Shown here one piece after another: positions 1-6,774 of a stretch of DNA of 11,185 bases. The notes beneath the pieces were generated by a model. The model ran no database searches. It was not told the origin of the DNA and saw only the letters and a list, made by a program, of their open reading frames with translations. Within the stretch, counting starts at the first letter, position 1. Each line of letters starts with the position of its first letter. Origin of the DNA: Alphaproteobacteria bacterium (GTDB lineage: Bacteria > Pseudomonadota > Alphaproteobacteria > Rhizobiales > Aestuariivirgaceae); assembly GCA_026400595.1 (NCBI GenBank), contig JAPLOT010000290.1:1-11185 (forward strand), given 5' to 3'. Made by a program: the position numbers and the translations under genes.

Positions 1-291
1 TTTCCGGGCGCGGCCTGGGCCCATGGCAACCAGGTGCCCTGCAATCCCTACATGATCGTCCAGACCTGCGACATCAACGGCGACAATTGCACCGCCCGCC
101 TCAAATACGCCAAGGGCCACAGCCTCGCCGCCTCGCCCAGAAGTTCCTATTTCTACAACAGGCCGCACCGCTGGCTCTACCACGAGGAGTTCGGCCACAA
201 GCACAAGGTGAGGGTTTCCCAGGACGGCACCCGCAAGACCATTACCTACAAGCGCAAGTGCGTCCCGCATCATCATGACCACGAGGGTTGA
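1..291 (+). CDS. Small Cys/His-rich protein of unknown function (5' end missing)
   Basis: The reading frame is open from the first base of the window and stops at TGA 289-291, so the start lies upstream and 96 codons are visible. I do not recognise the family. The visible part begins FPGAAWAHGNQ, and the AWA step could be the end of a signal-peptide cleavage site; this is only a guess because the N-terminus is absent. Four cysteines follow (in VPC, QTC, DNC and KRKC), which would suit a small secreted protein with two disulfides. The rest is basic and rich in aromatic residues, and it ends in a histidine cluster (HHHDHEG) that could bind metal. No catalytic motif is visible. It is followed after 54 nt by def on the same strand, but nothing shows that they form an operon. 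An internal GTG at 34-36 is a poor start because the frame continues upstream of it without a break. Confidence 0.55.
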   Translation, partial: FPGAAWAHGNQVPCNPYMIVQTCDINGDNCTARLKYAKGHSLAASPRSSYFYNRPHRWLYHEEFGHKHKVRVSQDGTRKTITYKRKCVPHHHDHEG

Positions 292-345
292 AGGCTGGCC
301 TCCGGCGGATTGACCGGGGCCGCCGGCTCGCCTATCTCGACGCCC

Positions 346-864
346 ATGACGCTCCGGCCCATCATCACCCTGCCCGACGAAAAGACGCTCCGCCAGGTCT
401 CCAGGCCCGTGGCGGCGGTCGATGCCGAGGTGCGCAAGCAGTGGGACGACATGCTCGAGACCATGTATCACGCGCCGGGCATCGGGCTGGCTGCCATCCA
501 GATCGGCCTGCCAAGACGCCTGCTGGTCATTGATCTGGCCAAGGACGGCGAGGAAAAACAGCCGCTCTTCGTGGCCAATCCGGAAATCACCTGGAAGAGC
601 GAGGCCCAGAGCGATTACGAGGAAGGCTGTCTCTCGATCCCCGAATACTACGAGATGGTCACGCGGCCATCCGAGATCAGGCTGCGCTATCTCGACCGGC
701 AGGGCGAGGCACAGGAGCTCCACGCCACCGGCCTGCTCGCCACCTGCATGCAGCATGAGATCGACCACCTGGACGGCGTGCTTTTCATCGACCACATCTC
801 GCGGCTGAAACGCGAGCGCGTCATCAAGAAATTCGCCAAGGCGCAGAAACTCGGAAAGCTCTGA
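346..864 (+). CDS. def: Peptide deformylase
   Basis: Removes the formyl group from the N-terminal formyl-methionine of new proteins, in the cytosol at the ribosome exit. The 172-residue product has all three deformylase motifs: GIGLAAIQ (residues 45-52), EGCLSIP with the metal-ligand Cys95, and HEIDH with His137, Glu138 and His141. In many bacteria the first motif reads GIGLAAPQ; the Ile form is, from memory, common in alphaproteobacterial enzymes. I chose ATG 346 because MTLRPIITLPDEKTLRQVS matches the usual deformylase N-terminus. A TTG at 310 would add 12 residues without family support. No clear Shine-Dalgarno sequence precedes the ATG. fmt begins 4 nt after the stop, so the enzymes that add and remove the formyl group are co-transcribed. 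Confidence 0.96.
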   Translation: MTLRPIITLPDEKTLRQVSRPVAAVDAEVRKQWDDMLETMYHAPGIGLAAIQIGLPRRLLVIDLAKDGEEKQPLFVANPEITWKSEAQSDYEEGCLSIPEYYEMVTRPSEIRLRYLDRQGEAQELHATGLLATCMQHEIDHLDGVLFIDHISRLKRERVIKKFAKAQKLGKL

Positions 865-868
865 GGCC

Positions 869-1774
869 ATGCGCCTGGTCTTCATGGGCACGCCGGACTT
901 CGCGGTCGAGACGCTGAAAGCCCTGCTGGCCGCCGGCCATGAGGTGGTCTGCGTCTATTCCCAGCCGCCGCGCCCGGCCGGCCGCGGCATGGCCGAGCGC
1001 CCGTCGCCCGTCCATGCCCATGCCGCCGCGCATGGCATCGAGGTCCGTACGCCCGTGTCCCTCAAGCCGGCCGAGGAGCATCTGCGTTTCGCCGCGCTCG
1101 CCGCCGACGCGGCCGTGGTGGTGGCTTATGGCCTGCTCCTGCCGGTACCTGTTCTCGACGCGCCGCGCCTGGGATGTTTCAACGTCCATGCCTCGCTGCT
1201 GCCGCGCTGGCGGGGCGCGGCGCCCATCCAGCGCGCCATCATGGCAGGCGATGCCGAGTCGGGCGTCACCATCATGCGTATGGAGGAGGGCCTCGACACA
1301 GGACCCATGTGCAAGGTGGGCAGGCTGCCGATCACGCCGCAGACCACGGCGCAATCCCTGCACGACGCCCTGGCTGAACTTGGCGCAAGGCTGATGGTCG
1401 AGGTTCTGGCGGCGAAGGAGATCGGTTGCGTGCCGCAGCCCGATGCCGGCGTGACCTATGCGCGCAAGATCGACAAGACCGAGGCGCGCATCGACTTCGC
1501 GCGGCCGGCGGTTGACGTCCGCAATCACATTCATGCGCTGTCGCCCTTTCCTGGCGCCTGGTTTCCGGTCAGGGACACGCGCATCAAGGTGCTGCTCTGT
1601 GAAGTGGCCGAGGGCAAGGGACCTGCCGGGTCCGTCATCGATGGCGCCTTGACCATCGCCTGCGGCAGCGGCGCCATTCGCGCGCTCAAGGTTCAGCGCG
1701 AGGGCAAGGGCGTCATGGACTCAGAGACGCTGCTCAGAGGCTTCGCCATCCCCGCCGGAACGGTGGTCGGCTGA
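869..1774 (+). CDS. fmt: Methionyl-tRNA formyltransferase
   Basis: Transfers a formyl group from 10-formyl-tetrahydrofolate to Met-tRNA(fMet), producing the initiator charge for bacterial translation. The 301-residue length is close to the family norm of about 310. The N-terminal catalytic domain opens with RLVFMGTPDFAV. It carries the formyltransferase signature FNVHASLLPRWRGAAPIQ (residues 104-121), with the catalytic trio read as Asn105, His107 and Asp143 (in EGLDTGP). The C-terminal tRNA-binding domain runs from about residue 205 and includes HALSPFPGAWF. The gene lies 4 nt after def. Its TGA (1772-1774) shares one base with the truA ATG, so translation of the three genes is probably coupled. 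The Shine-Dalgarno sequence is weak (GGAAAG at about 11 nt), as expected for a gene translated by ribosomes arriving from def. Confidence 0.97.
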   Translation: MRLVFMGTPDFAVETLKALLAAGHEVVCVYSQPPRPAGRGMAERPSPVHAHAAAHGIEVRTPVSLKPAEEHLRFAALAADAAVVVAYGLLLPVPVLDAPRLGCFNVHASLLPRWRGAAPIQRAIMAGDAESGVTIMRMEEGLDTGPMCKVGRLPITPQTTAQSLHDALAELGARLMVEVLAAKEIGCVPQPDAGVTYARKIDKTEARIDFARPAVDVRNHIHALSPFPGAWFPVRDTRIKVLLCEVAEGKGPAGSVIDGALTIACGSGAIRALKVQREGKGVMDSETLLRGFAIPAGTVVG

Positions 1775-2511
1775 TGCCGCGCTACAAGCTCATCATCGAA
1801 TATGACGGCGAGCCCTTCGTCGGCTGGCAGTTCCAGGCGGCGGGCCATTCGGTGCAGGGCGTGCTGGAAGCTGCAGTGGTGCAGATCAACGGCGCGCCCG
1901 CAACCGTTCATGGCGCCGGCCGCACCGATGCCGGCGTTCATGCCCTGGGCCAGGTTGCTCATGTCGATCTGGCGAGATCTTGGGACGTCTTCAAGCTCCG
2001 CAATGCGCTCAATGCAAATGTGCGGCCGCATCCGGTGAGCGTTCTGGCGATCTCCGAGGCGGGCGAGGATTTCCACGCCCGCTTCTCGGCGACGCGCCGG
2101 CACTATCTGTTCCGCATCCTGAACCGGCGCAGCCCGCCGGCGCTCGATCGCGGCAAGGTCTGGTGGCTGCCGGTCGATCTCGACGCCGAGGCCATGCATG
2201 CCGCGGCCCAGCTTCTGGTCGGCAAGCATGATTTCTCCACCTTCCGGGCGGCGCAGTGCCAGGCCCAGTCGCCGGTCAAGACGCTCGACCGCATCGACGT
2301 CGCCCGCTATGGCGAGCTGATCGAGTTGCGCTGCGATGCCCGTTCCTTCCTGCACAATCAGGTCCGCTCGATGGTGGGCTCGCTCCGCCTTGTGGGCGAA
2401 GGCAAATGGCGTGCGCAGGATCTGAAGCGGGCGCTCGACGCCCGCGACCGCGCCCGCTGCGGCCCGGTCTCGCCGCCGGACGGGCTCTATCTGCTCAGGG
2501 TTGACTATTGA
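1774..2511 (+). CDS. truA: tRNA pseudouridine(38-40) synthase TruA
   Basis: Converts uridines 38, 39 and 40 in the anticodon stem-loop of many tRNAs to pseudouridine. The product has 245 residues, a usual TruA length. The N-terminus YKLIIEYDGEPFVGWQ and the active-site motif GRTDAGVHALGQ (residues 49-60, nucleophile Asp52) are diagnostic. Further conserved parts are HDFSTFRAA (residues 152-160) and the C-terminal SFLHNQVRSMVGSL (residues 191-204). The start codon overlaps the fmt stop (TGATG). The last 17 bp (2495-2511) are also the end of dapE on the opposite strand, leaving no room between the converging genes for a classical terminator. In related genomes, as I recall, truA and dapE are also neighbours. 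Confidence 0.97.
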   Translation: MPRYKLIIEYDGEPFVGWQFQAAGHSVQGVLEAAVVQINGAPATVHGAGRTDAGVHALGQVAHVDLARSWDVFKLRNALNANVRPHPVSVLAISEAGEDFHARFSATRRHYLFRILNRRSPPALDRGKVWWLPVDLDAEAMHAAAQLLVGKHDFSTFRAAQCQAQSPVKTLDRIDVARYGELIELRCDARSFLHNQVRSMVGSLRLVGEGKWRAQDLKRALDARDRARCGPVSPPDGLYLLRVDY

Positions 2512-3667
2512 AATAGTCGGTCAGGATCCGGTGATAGATGGCCTGCGTGGCGCGCAGCTCGTCGATTGCGATCCGTTCGTCGGTCTGGTGGATGGTGGCA
2601 TTGGTCGGGCCGAACTCCAGCACCGGGCAATAGTCCTTGATGAAGCGGGCATCCGAGGTTCCGCCCGAGGTGGACAGCTTCGGCAGGATGCCGGTCTCGG
2701 CCTCGACGGCGTCCTGCACCAGTCCCACGAAGGCGCCCGGCTCGGTGATGAAGGCATCCGCGCCTTCATTGCTGCTCACCGACCAGGTGCCGCCCAGTTC
2801 CGACCGGACGGCATCGACATAGGCATTCACCCAGTCGCGCAGCGACGGCGGCGCGTGCTCCGTCGAGAAGCGGATGTTGAACTTCGCCACCGCCTTGGAC
2901 GGAATGACGTTGGTCGCGGCATTGCCGACATCGAAGCTGGTGACGGCGAGCGTCGAGGGATCGAAATGCGCGTTGCCCTCGTCGAGCTTCGCATGCGAGA
3001 TGCGGTCAACGAAGCGGGCGAGCTTGGGCACCGGATTGTCGGCCTTGTGCGGATAGGCGGAATGGCCCTGGCGCCCCTCGACCACGACGGTGAAGCTCAG
3101 CGAGCCACGCCGGCCGATCTTGATCGTGTCGCCCAGCCTGTCGACGCAGCTTGGCTCGCCCACCAGGCAATGGTCCGGCACATGGCCGTTGTCGCGCATC
3201 CATTGCAGCACCTTGACCGTGCCGTTGATGGCCGGACCTTCCTCGTCGCCGGTGATGAGGAAGGAGATCGAACCCTTGAACCTGCCGGCCGTTCTGACGA
3301 AGTCGATGGCCGCTGCCGTGAAGGCGGCGACGGAACCCTTCATGTCCGTGGCGCCACGCCCATAGATGAAGCCATCGGCGATGTCGGCGGCAAAAGGCGC
3401 ATGCGACCAGGCATCCACATGGCCCTCGGGCACGACGTCGGTATGCCCGGCAAAGCACAGATGAGGCGCGCCCGTGCCGAAGCGGGCAAAGAGGTTCTCC
3501 ACATCCGGCGTGTCCGTTTCCTTGAAGATCAGGCGCTGGCAGACGAAGCCGGCCTGCGACAGGCGATTTTCCAGCAGTGTCAGGGCGCCGCCTTCGCTGG
3601 GGGTCACGGACTTGCAGCGGATGAGCTCCTGCAGAAGCGGCACGGGGTCGGTCGGTGTGTTCCTCAT
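2495..3667 (-). CDS. dapE: Succinyl-diaminopimelate desuccinylase
   Basis: Hydrolyses N-succinyl-LL-2,6-diaminopimelate to succinate and LL-diaminopimelate, in the succinylase route to lysine and peptidoglycan meso-DAP. It is a di-zinc M20-family enzyme. The 390-residue product shows the expected ligands: His75 in AGHTDVVP, Asp108 in GRGATDMKG, Glu142/Glu143 in TGDEEGPAINGT, Glu171 in VGEPSC and His360 in TNATIHQTDE. The spacing of the first four matches the H. influenzae enzyme. I chose the ATG at 3665-3667 (MRNTPTDPVPLLQEL); the open frame runs on to 3850, but that part overlaps DUF805 and does not resemble DapE. No clear Shine-Dalgarno sequence lies before the ATG. A strong hairpin ends about 22 nt upstream, which is odd for a gene expected to be co-transcribed with DUF805. 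dapD, which acts two steps earlier in the pathway, is about 1.6 kb away. Confidence 0.96.
   Translation of the reverse strand: MRNTPTDPVPLLQELIRCKSVTPSEGGALTLLENRLSQAGFVCQRLIFKETDTPDVENLFARFGTGAPHLCFAGHTDVVPEGHVDAWSHAPFAADIADGFIYGRGATDMKGSVAAFTAAAIDFVRTAGRFKGSISFLITGDEEGPAINGTVKVLQWMRDNGHVPDHCLVGEPSCVDRLGDTIKIGRRGSLSFTVVVEGRQGHSAYPHKADNPVPKLARFVDRISHAKLDEGNAHFDPSTLAVTSFDVGNAATNVIPSKAVAKFNIRFSTEHAPPSLRDWVNAYVDAVRSELGGTWSVSSNEGADAFITEPGAFVGLVQDAVEAETGILPKLSTSGGTSDARFIKDYCPVLEFGPTNATIHQTDERIAIDELRATQAIYHRILTDYFNSQP
2503..2518. other. Short inverted repeat across the truA stop, in the truA/dapE convergent overlap
   Basis: GACTATT (2503-2509) and AATAGTC (2512-2518) are perfect reverse complements separated by two bases. 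As RNA this gives a 6-bp stem with a TGAA tetraloop that covers the truA stop codon. On the dapE strand it lies within the last codons. Neither strand has a following T-tract, so it is not a canonical intrinsic terminator. It may only mark the 3' boundary of the transcripts or protect their ends. Confidence 0.3.
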
Positions 3668-3689
3668 GCGGCCAGCATAGACCGAAACG

Positions 3690-3718
3690 AAATGCCCGGC
3701 CACAAGGGCCGGGCATTT
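3690..3718 (-). terminator. Perfect 12-bp hairpin between DUF805 and dapE; terminator or attenuator
   Basis: AAATGCCCGGCC (3690-3701) and GGCCGGGCATTT (3707-3718) pair perfectly around a 5-nt loop. Read on the minus strand it follows the DUF805 stop by 17 nt and is trailed by ATTTCGTTT, a weak T-rich tail. Read on the plus strand it ends in CATTTT. It has the form of an intrinsic terminator for the DUF805 transcript. However, the dapE ATG lies only about 22 nt further on, so it would also block read-through into dapE. It could instead control dapE expression or protect a processed 3' end. Confidence 0.6.
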
Positions 3719-3735
3719 TGACAAAGGAATGACCC

Positions 3736-4089
3736 TCAGGCGACCGGGTCGGGCCCGTACTGGTTGGGGCCTTCCGTGCCACGCAGGAAGCCGCACTCGA
3801 CCAGCCACCAGATGAAACCGATCAGCGGTACGAAGATGATGAGTGTCCACCAGCCCGACTTGCCGCGGTCATGCCAGCGCTTGGCATAGAGCGCGACTGC
3901 CGGATAGATCGAGACGAGCGCGAAAAGCCCGCCGATGATCCCGATCCCAGACTCGACGTCGATGGTGCCGAACAGCATGTCGAGCACGTTGGCGACGAGG
4001 CTGACGACCATCAGCACGATGATGCCCATCCACATCTGCTGCCGGCCGATGCGGCCCTCGAAACTGGTGAAAAGATACTTCCAGTCCAT
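3736..4089 (-). CDS. DUF805 family small inner-membrane protein
   Basis: A 117-residue membrane protein of the DUF805 (YhaH-like) family; its molecular role is not established. The family marks are clear: the amphipathic start MDWKYLFTSFEGRIGRQQMW, the RWHDRGKSGWW motif (residues 71-81) before the last membrane segment, and the polar tail GTEGPNQYGPDP (residues 104-115). Three hydrophobic segments can be placed at about 21-40, 49-68 and 81-100. The start is secure: a near-consensus AGGAGGG (4096-4102) lies 6 nt before the ATG. In related genomes, as I recall, a gene of this kind stands between dapD and dapE. That gives a persistent but unexplained association with diaminopimelate synthesis and perhaps the cell wall. 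Here it is cut off from dapD by the methyltransferase gene. Confidence 0.9.
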   Translation of the reverse strand: MDWKYLFTSFEGRIGRQQMWMGIIVLMVVSLVANVLDMLFGTIDVESGIGIIGGLFALVSIYPAVALYAKRWHDRGKSGWWTLIIFVPLIGFIWWLVECGFLRGTEGPNQYGPDPVA

Positions 4090-4228
4090 AGCGATCCCTC
4101 CTGGCGCAAAGCGCGCCCCCCGAAAAAGGCCCCCTTGCGACAGTATCGGGGATTCGCGGTCCCACGGAAAGAGCCGGTGATTTACCCCGAAGCGACCTTG
4201 TCGCCGACTGTCGATCGCGGCCGGCGCG

Positions 4229-4245
4229 TCCTGCTATACGCAGGA
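4229..4245. repeat. Short inverted repeat, possible operator
   Basis: TCCTGC (4229-4234) and GCAGGA (4240-4245) are reverse complements around TATAC. The size and the AT-rich centre fit a dimeric regulator site, in the middle of the divergent region. A repeat this short can arise by chance, and no regulator gene is adjacent. Confidence 0.3.
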
Positions 4246-4291
4246 AAATCAAGGCATTATCCCAGTGAGATCGTGCGCGAGGCGACTGCAT

Positions 4292-4321
4292 TTGGTACAT
4301 TGCGAGAGCGATGGCGATAAT
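4292..4321 (+). promoter_or_regulatory. Sigma-70-type promoter candidate for the methyltransferase
   Basis: TTGGTA (4292-4297) and GATAAT (4316-4321) are separated by 18 bp. They match the -35 consensus in four of six positions and the -10 consensus in five of six. Transcription would start near 4328, about 54 nt before the methyltransferase ATG. AGCGAT (4307-4312) and ATCGCT (4327-4332) form an inverted repeat on either side of the -10 box, with outer GCG/CGC pairs possible after a 2-nt bulge. A protein bound there would cover the promoter. Confidence 0.5.
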
Positions 4322-4381
4322 GCAGGATCGCTCGCCAATACTTCTAGGTCAACTTGAAGTCACAATGGGAGGATCAAGCCG

Positions 4382-5218
4382 ATGACTTCAACGCCAGTGT
4401 CTGAAATTGGGGACAAGTACGTTCTTCCCACCGGGACTGATGATGCGGCTCGCCTGGACGTTATCCATGCGGTCTATGGGCCGGTGAGCATAAGGGGACT
4501 GGAAGCGGCAGCCGTCAGTACGGCGGCACGCGTGGCGGACATCGGTTGCGGCACGGGCACGGTGTCCCGGTGGATGGCCGCACGCATGGGAGCCTCGGGG
4601 CGCGTGGACGCGATCGACATCGCGCCAGAACAGATCGAGGTCGCCAGAGCCGCTCCCGTCAATGCGGGTTCGGCCGCCATTCATTATCAGGTCGGCTCCG
4701 CCTATGAGCCGGGATTGCCCGAGAACGCGTTCGATGTTGTGTTCTGCAGGCTTGTGCTGTGTCACCTGAAGGAGCCGCAGAAAGCCGTGGTGCAAATGGC
4801 GAAGCTGCTGAAGCCCGGCGGCCGGCTTGTGCTGGTGGACATGGATCTTCGGGACATCTTCACCATTCCCCCATGCGCGTTCTATCAAGCTTACGTCGAC
4901 GAAGTCGTCACTCCCTATCAGGCGAAGATAAATGTGGACTATTCTGTCGGATTGAGGCTGCCGCAGCTCATCGCGGCAGCCGGCCTCCGGATTGACTCTC
5001 TCGTATCGGATCAGCCGCTGTTTCGTGACGGCCCCGAGAAGCATCTCTGGGAAAAGACCTGGACCTTCGCCCTGCAGCGCGCGGCCCCGGAAGGCGTGGT
5101 GACGATGGAGCGGGGTATGCAACTGATTGCCGGAATGCAGCAGCACACCGCCAATCCGGATGTCTGGGTTGCAGTGGCAAAGATGTTTGCCGCCGTCGGT
5201 GTCAGGAGCCCGCGGTGA
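4382..5218 (+). CDS. Class I SAM-dependent methyltransferase, substrate unknown
   Basis: A 278-residue class I (Rossmann-fold) methyltransferase of the methyltransf_11/UbiE-like type. Motif I is VADIGCGTGT (residues 51-60). The acidic residue that would hold the SAM ribose hydroxyls is in VDAIDIAPEQIEVAR (Asp79). The region after strand 4 is NAFDVVFCRLVLCHLKEP (residues 115-132), and KLLKPGGRLVLVDMD (residues 141-155) follows it. The first 35 residues (DKYVLPTGTDDAARLDVIHA) and the C-terminal 100 form a variable cap that would set the substrate; I cannot name it. A GGGAGGA ribosome binding site 8 nt before the ATG supports the start. The gene stands alone on the plus strand between minus-strand dapD and DUF805. 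It uses codons such as ATA, AGG and GGA that look rare in the neighbours. Both facts suggest later insertion. The broad family is certain and the function is open. Confidence 0.9.
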   Translation: MTSTPVSEIGDKYVLPTGTDDAARLDVIHAVYGPVSIRGLEAAAVSTAARVADIGCGTGTVSRWMAARMGASGRVDAIDIAPEQIEVARAAPVNAGSAAIHYQVGSAYEPGLPENAFDVVFCRLVLCHLKEPQKAVVQMAKLLKPGGRLVLVDMDLRDIFTIPPCAFYQAYVDEVVTPYQAKINVDYSVGLRLPQLIAAAGLRIDSLVSDQPLFRDGPEKHLWEKTWTFALQRAAPEGVVTMERGMQLIAGMQQHTANPDVWVAVAKMFAAVGVRSPR

Positions 5219-5232
5219 CGGGCGCACCGCGG
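5210..5232. terminator. GC-rich hairpin between the convergent methyltransferase and dapD ends
   Basis: CCGCGGTG (5210-5217) and CACCGCGG (5225-5232) pair perfectly over 8 bp around a 7-nt loop. The stem takes in the methyltransferase stop codon and ends 7 nt from the dapD stop. There is no T-tract on either side, so it is not a textbook intrinsic terminator. It is the only strong structure in the 21-bp gap and could serve both converging transcripts. A weaker alternative pairing exists (5226-5230 with 5236-5240). Confidence 0.4.
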
Positions 5233-5239
5233 TCTGCGG

Positions 5240-6072
<833 letters not shown>

Positions 6073-6076
<4 letters not shown>

Positions 6077-6774
6077 GCTCGCTCCTTGCCCTGATGTGCG
6101 ACGATGGCGCCGAGGAACCCGGCGAGGTCGTCGGTGACGTGATGAATGTGAGTCTGGTCAACACCGCCGCTGGCGGCATTGAGATGTGCGGCGTCGCGGT
6201 TCTGGTCGGAGACGACGAGAACCGTGGTCATGCCGAGTTCGTGCGGCGCTTCGAGGTTGCGGGCGATGTCCTCGAACATGGCCGAGGTCTCCGGCCGGAT
6301 GCCGGTCTGCGCGACGAACTTGCGGTAGGGACCCATCTCGGGCTTGGGGATGAAGTCGGAATGCACGATGTCGAAGATATCGCCGAAATGATGGGTGATT
6401 CCGATACGGGCCAGGACCTTCTCGGCATGGGCCACGGTCCCGTTGGTGAAGATCAGCTTGCGTCCGGGGAGCGCATGGAGGGCGTCGTCCAGGGCCTGGT
6501 TGGGCGGCACCGGCGAATGATCGATGTCATGCACATAGTCCAGGAAATCATCCGGAGCGATGCCATGCTCCGTCATCAGGCCGCGCAAGGTGGTGCCGTA
6601 TTTGTAGAACATGTCCTTCTGGCGCCGCTTGGCTTCGGCATGGTCGATTCCGAGCAGCCGCGAGACGAAGTCTCCCATCTTCACGTCGATCTGGTCGAAG
6701 AGCCGGCAGGACGCCGGGTAGAGCGTGTTGTCCAGATCGAAGACCCAGGTATCGACGTGCGCGAAGCCTCTCAT
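6073..6774 (-). CDS. HAD-superfamily hydrolase, pyrimidine 5'-nucleotidase-like
   Basis: A 233-residue HAD-superfamily phosphatase of the pyrimidine 5'-nucleotidase (SDT1-like) subgroup. All four HAD motifs are present: FDLDNTLYP with nucleophile Asp13 and acid/base Asp15 (motif I), FTNGT with Thr110 (motif II), Lys144 in FIPKPE (motif III) and FEDIARNL with Glu168/Asp169 (motif IV). Residues about 20-95 form the helical cap. The DLDNTLYP start and the FEDIARNLE block are characteristic of the subgroup. The enzyme would dephosphorylate UMP/CMP-like nucleotides or a related small phosphate ester; the real substrate cannot be read from the sequence. It is joined by 4-nt ATGA overlaps to argB upstream and dapD downstream, so it is made together with two amino-acid enzymes. 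No strong Shine-Dalgarno sequence is visible, which fits coupling. Confidence 0.88.

Larger units (their letters stand above)
4090..4381. other. Divergent intergenic region between DUF805 and the methyltransferase
   Basis: This 292-bp stretch holds no convincing gene. It must carry the promoters for both divergent genes. I can see strong ribosome binding sites at each end (AGGAGGG for DUF805, GGGAGGA at 4367-4373 for the methyltransferase), one promoter-like pair for the plus strand (4292-4321) and two inverted repeats (4229-4245 and 4302-4335). By eye it is less GC-rich than the flanking genes. I could not assign a clear minus-strand promoter for DUF805. Confidence 0.5.

Noticed and set aside
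2501..3721. A 406-codon plus-strand open frame lying across dapE
   Set aside because: It is the antisense shadow of a clear DapE with all its metal ligands. Its translation is rich in Arg, Asp, Gly and His with no domain, as usual for antisense frames in GC-rich DNA.
3668..3850. Extended N-terminus of dapE
   Set aside because: The added 61 residues overlap the DUF805 coding end and the hairpin, and do not resemble the DapE family. ATG 3667 gives the standard N-terminus.
3869..4300. A minus-strand frame through the DUF805 upstream region
   Set aside because: It overlaps DUF805 out of frame. DUF805 has the strong ribosome binding site and family motifs, and this product does not resemble a protein.
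4459..4467. A DnaA-box-like TTATCCATG
   Set aside because: It is a single imperfect match inside methyltransferase coding sequence, with no cluster and no AT-rich region. There is no support for a replication origin.
4388..5227. A 279-codon minus-strand open frame opposite the methyltransferase
   Set aside because: The plus-strand frame has all class I methyltransferase motifs and a strong ribosome binding site. The minus-strand product resembles nothing and has no ribosome binding site.
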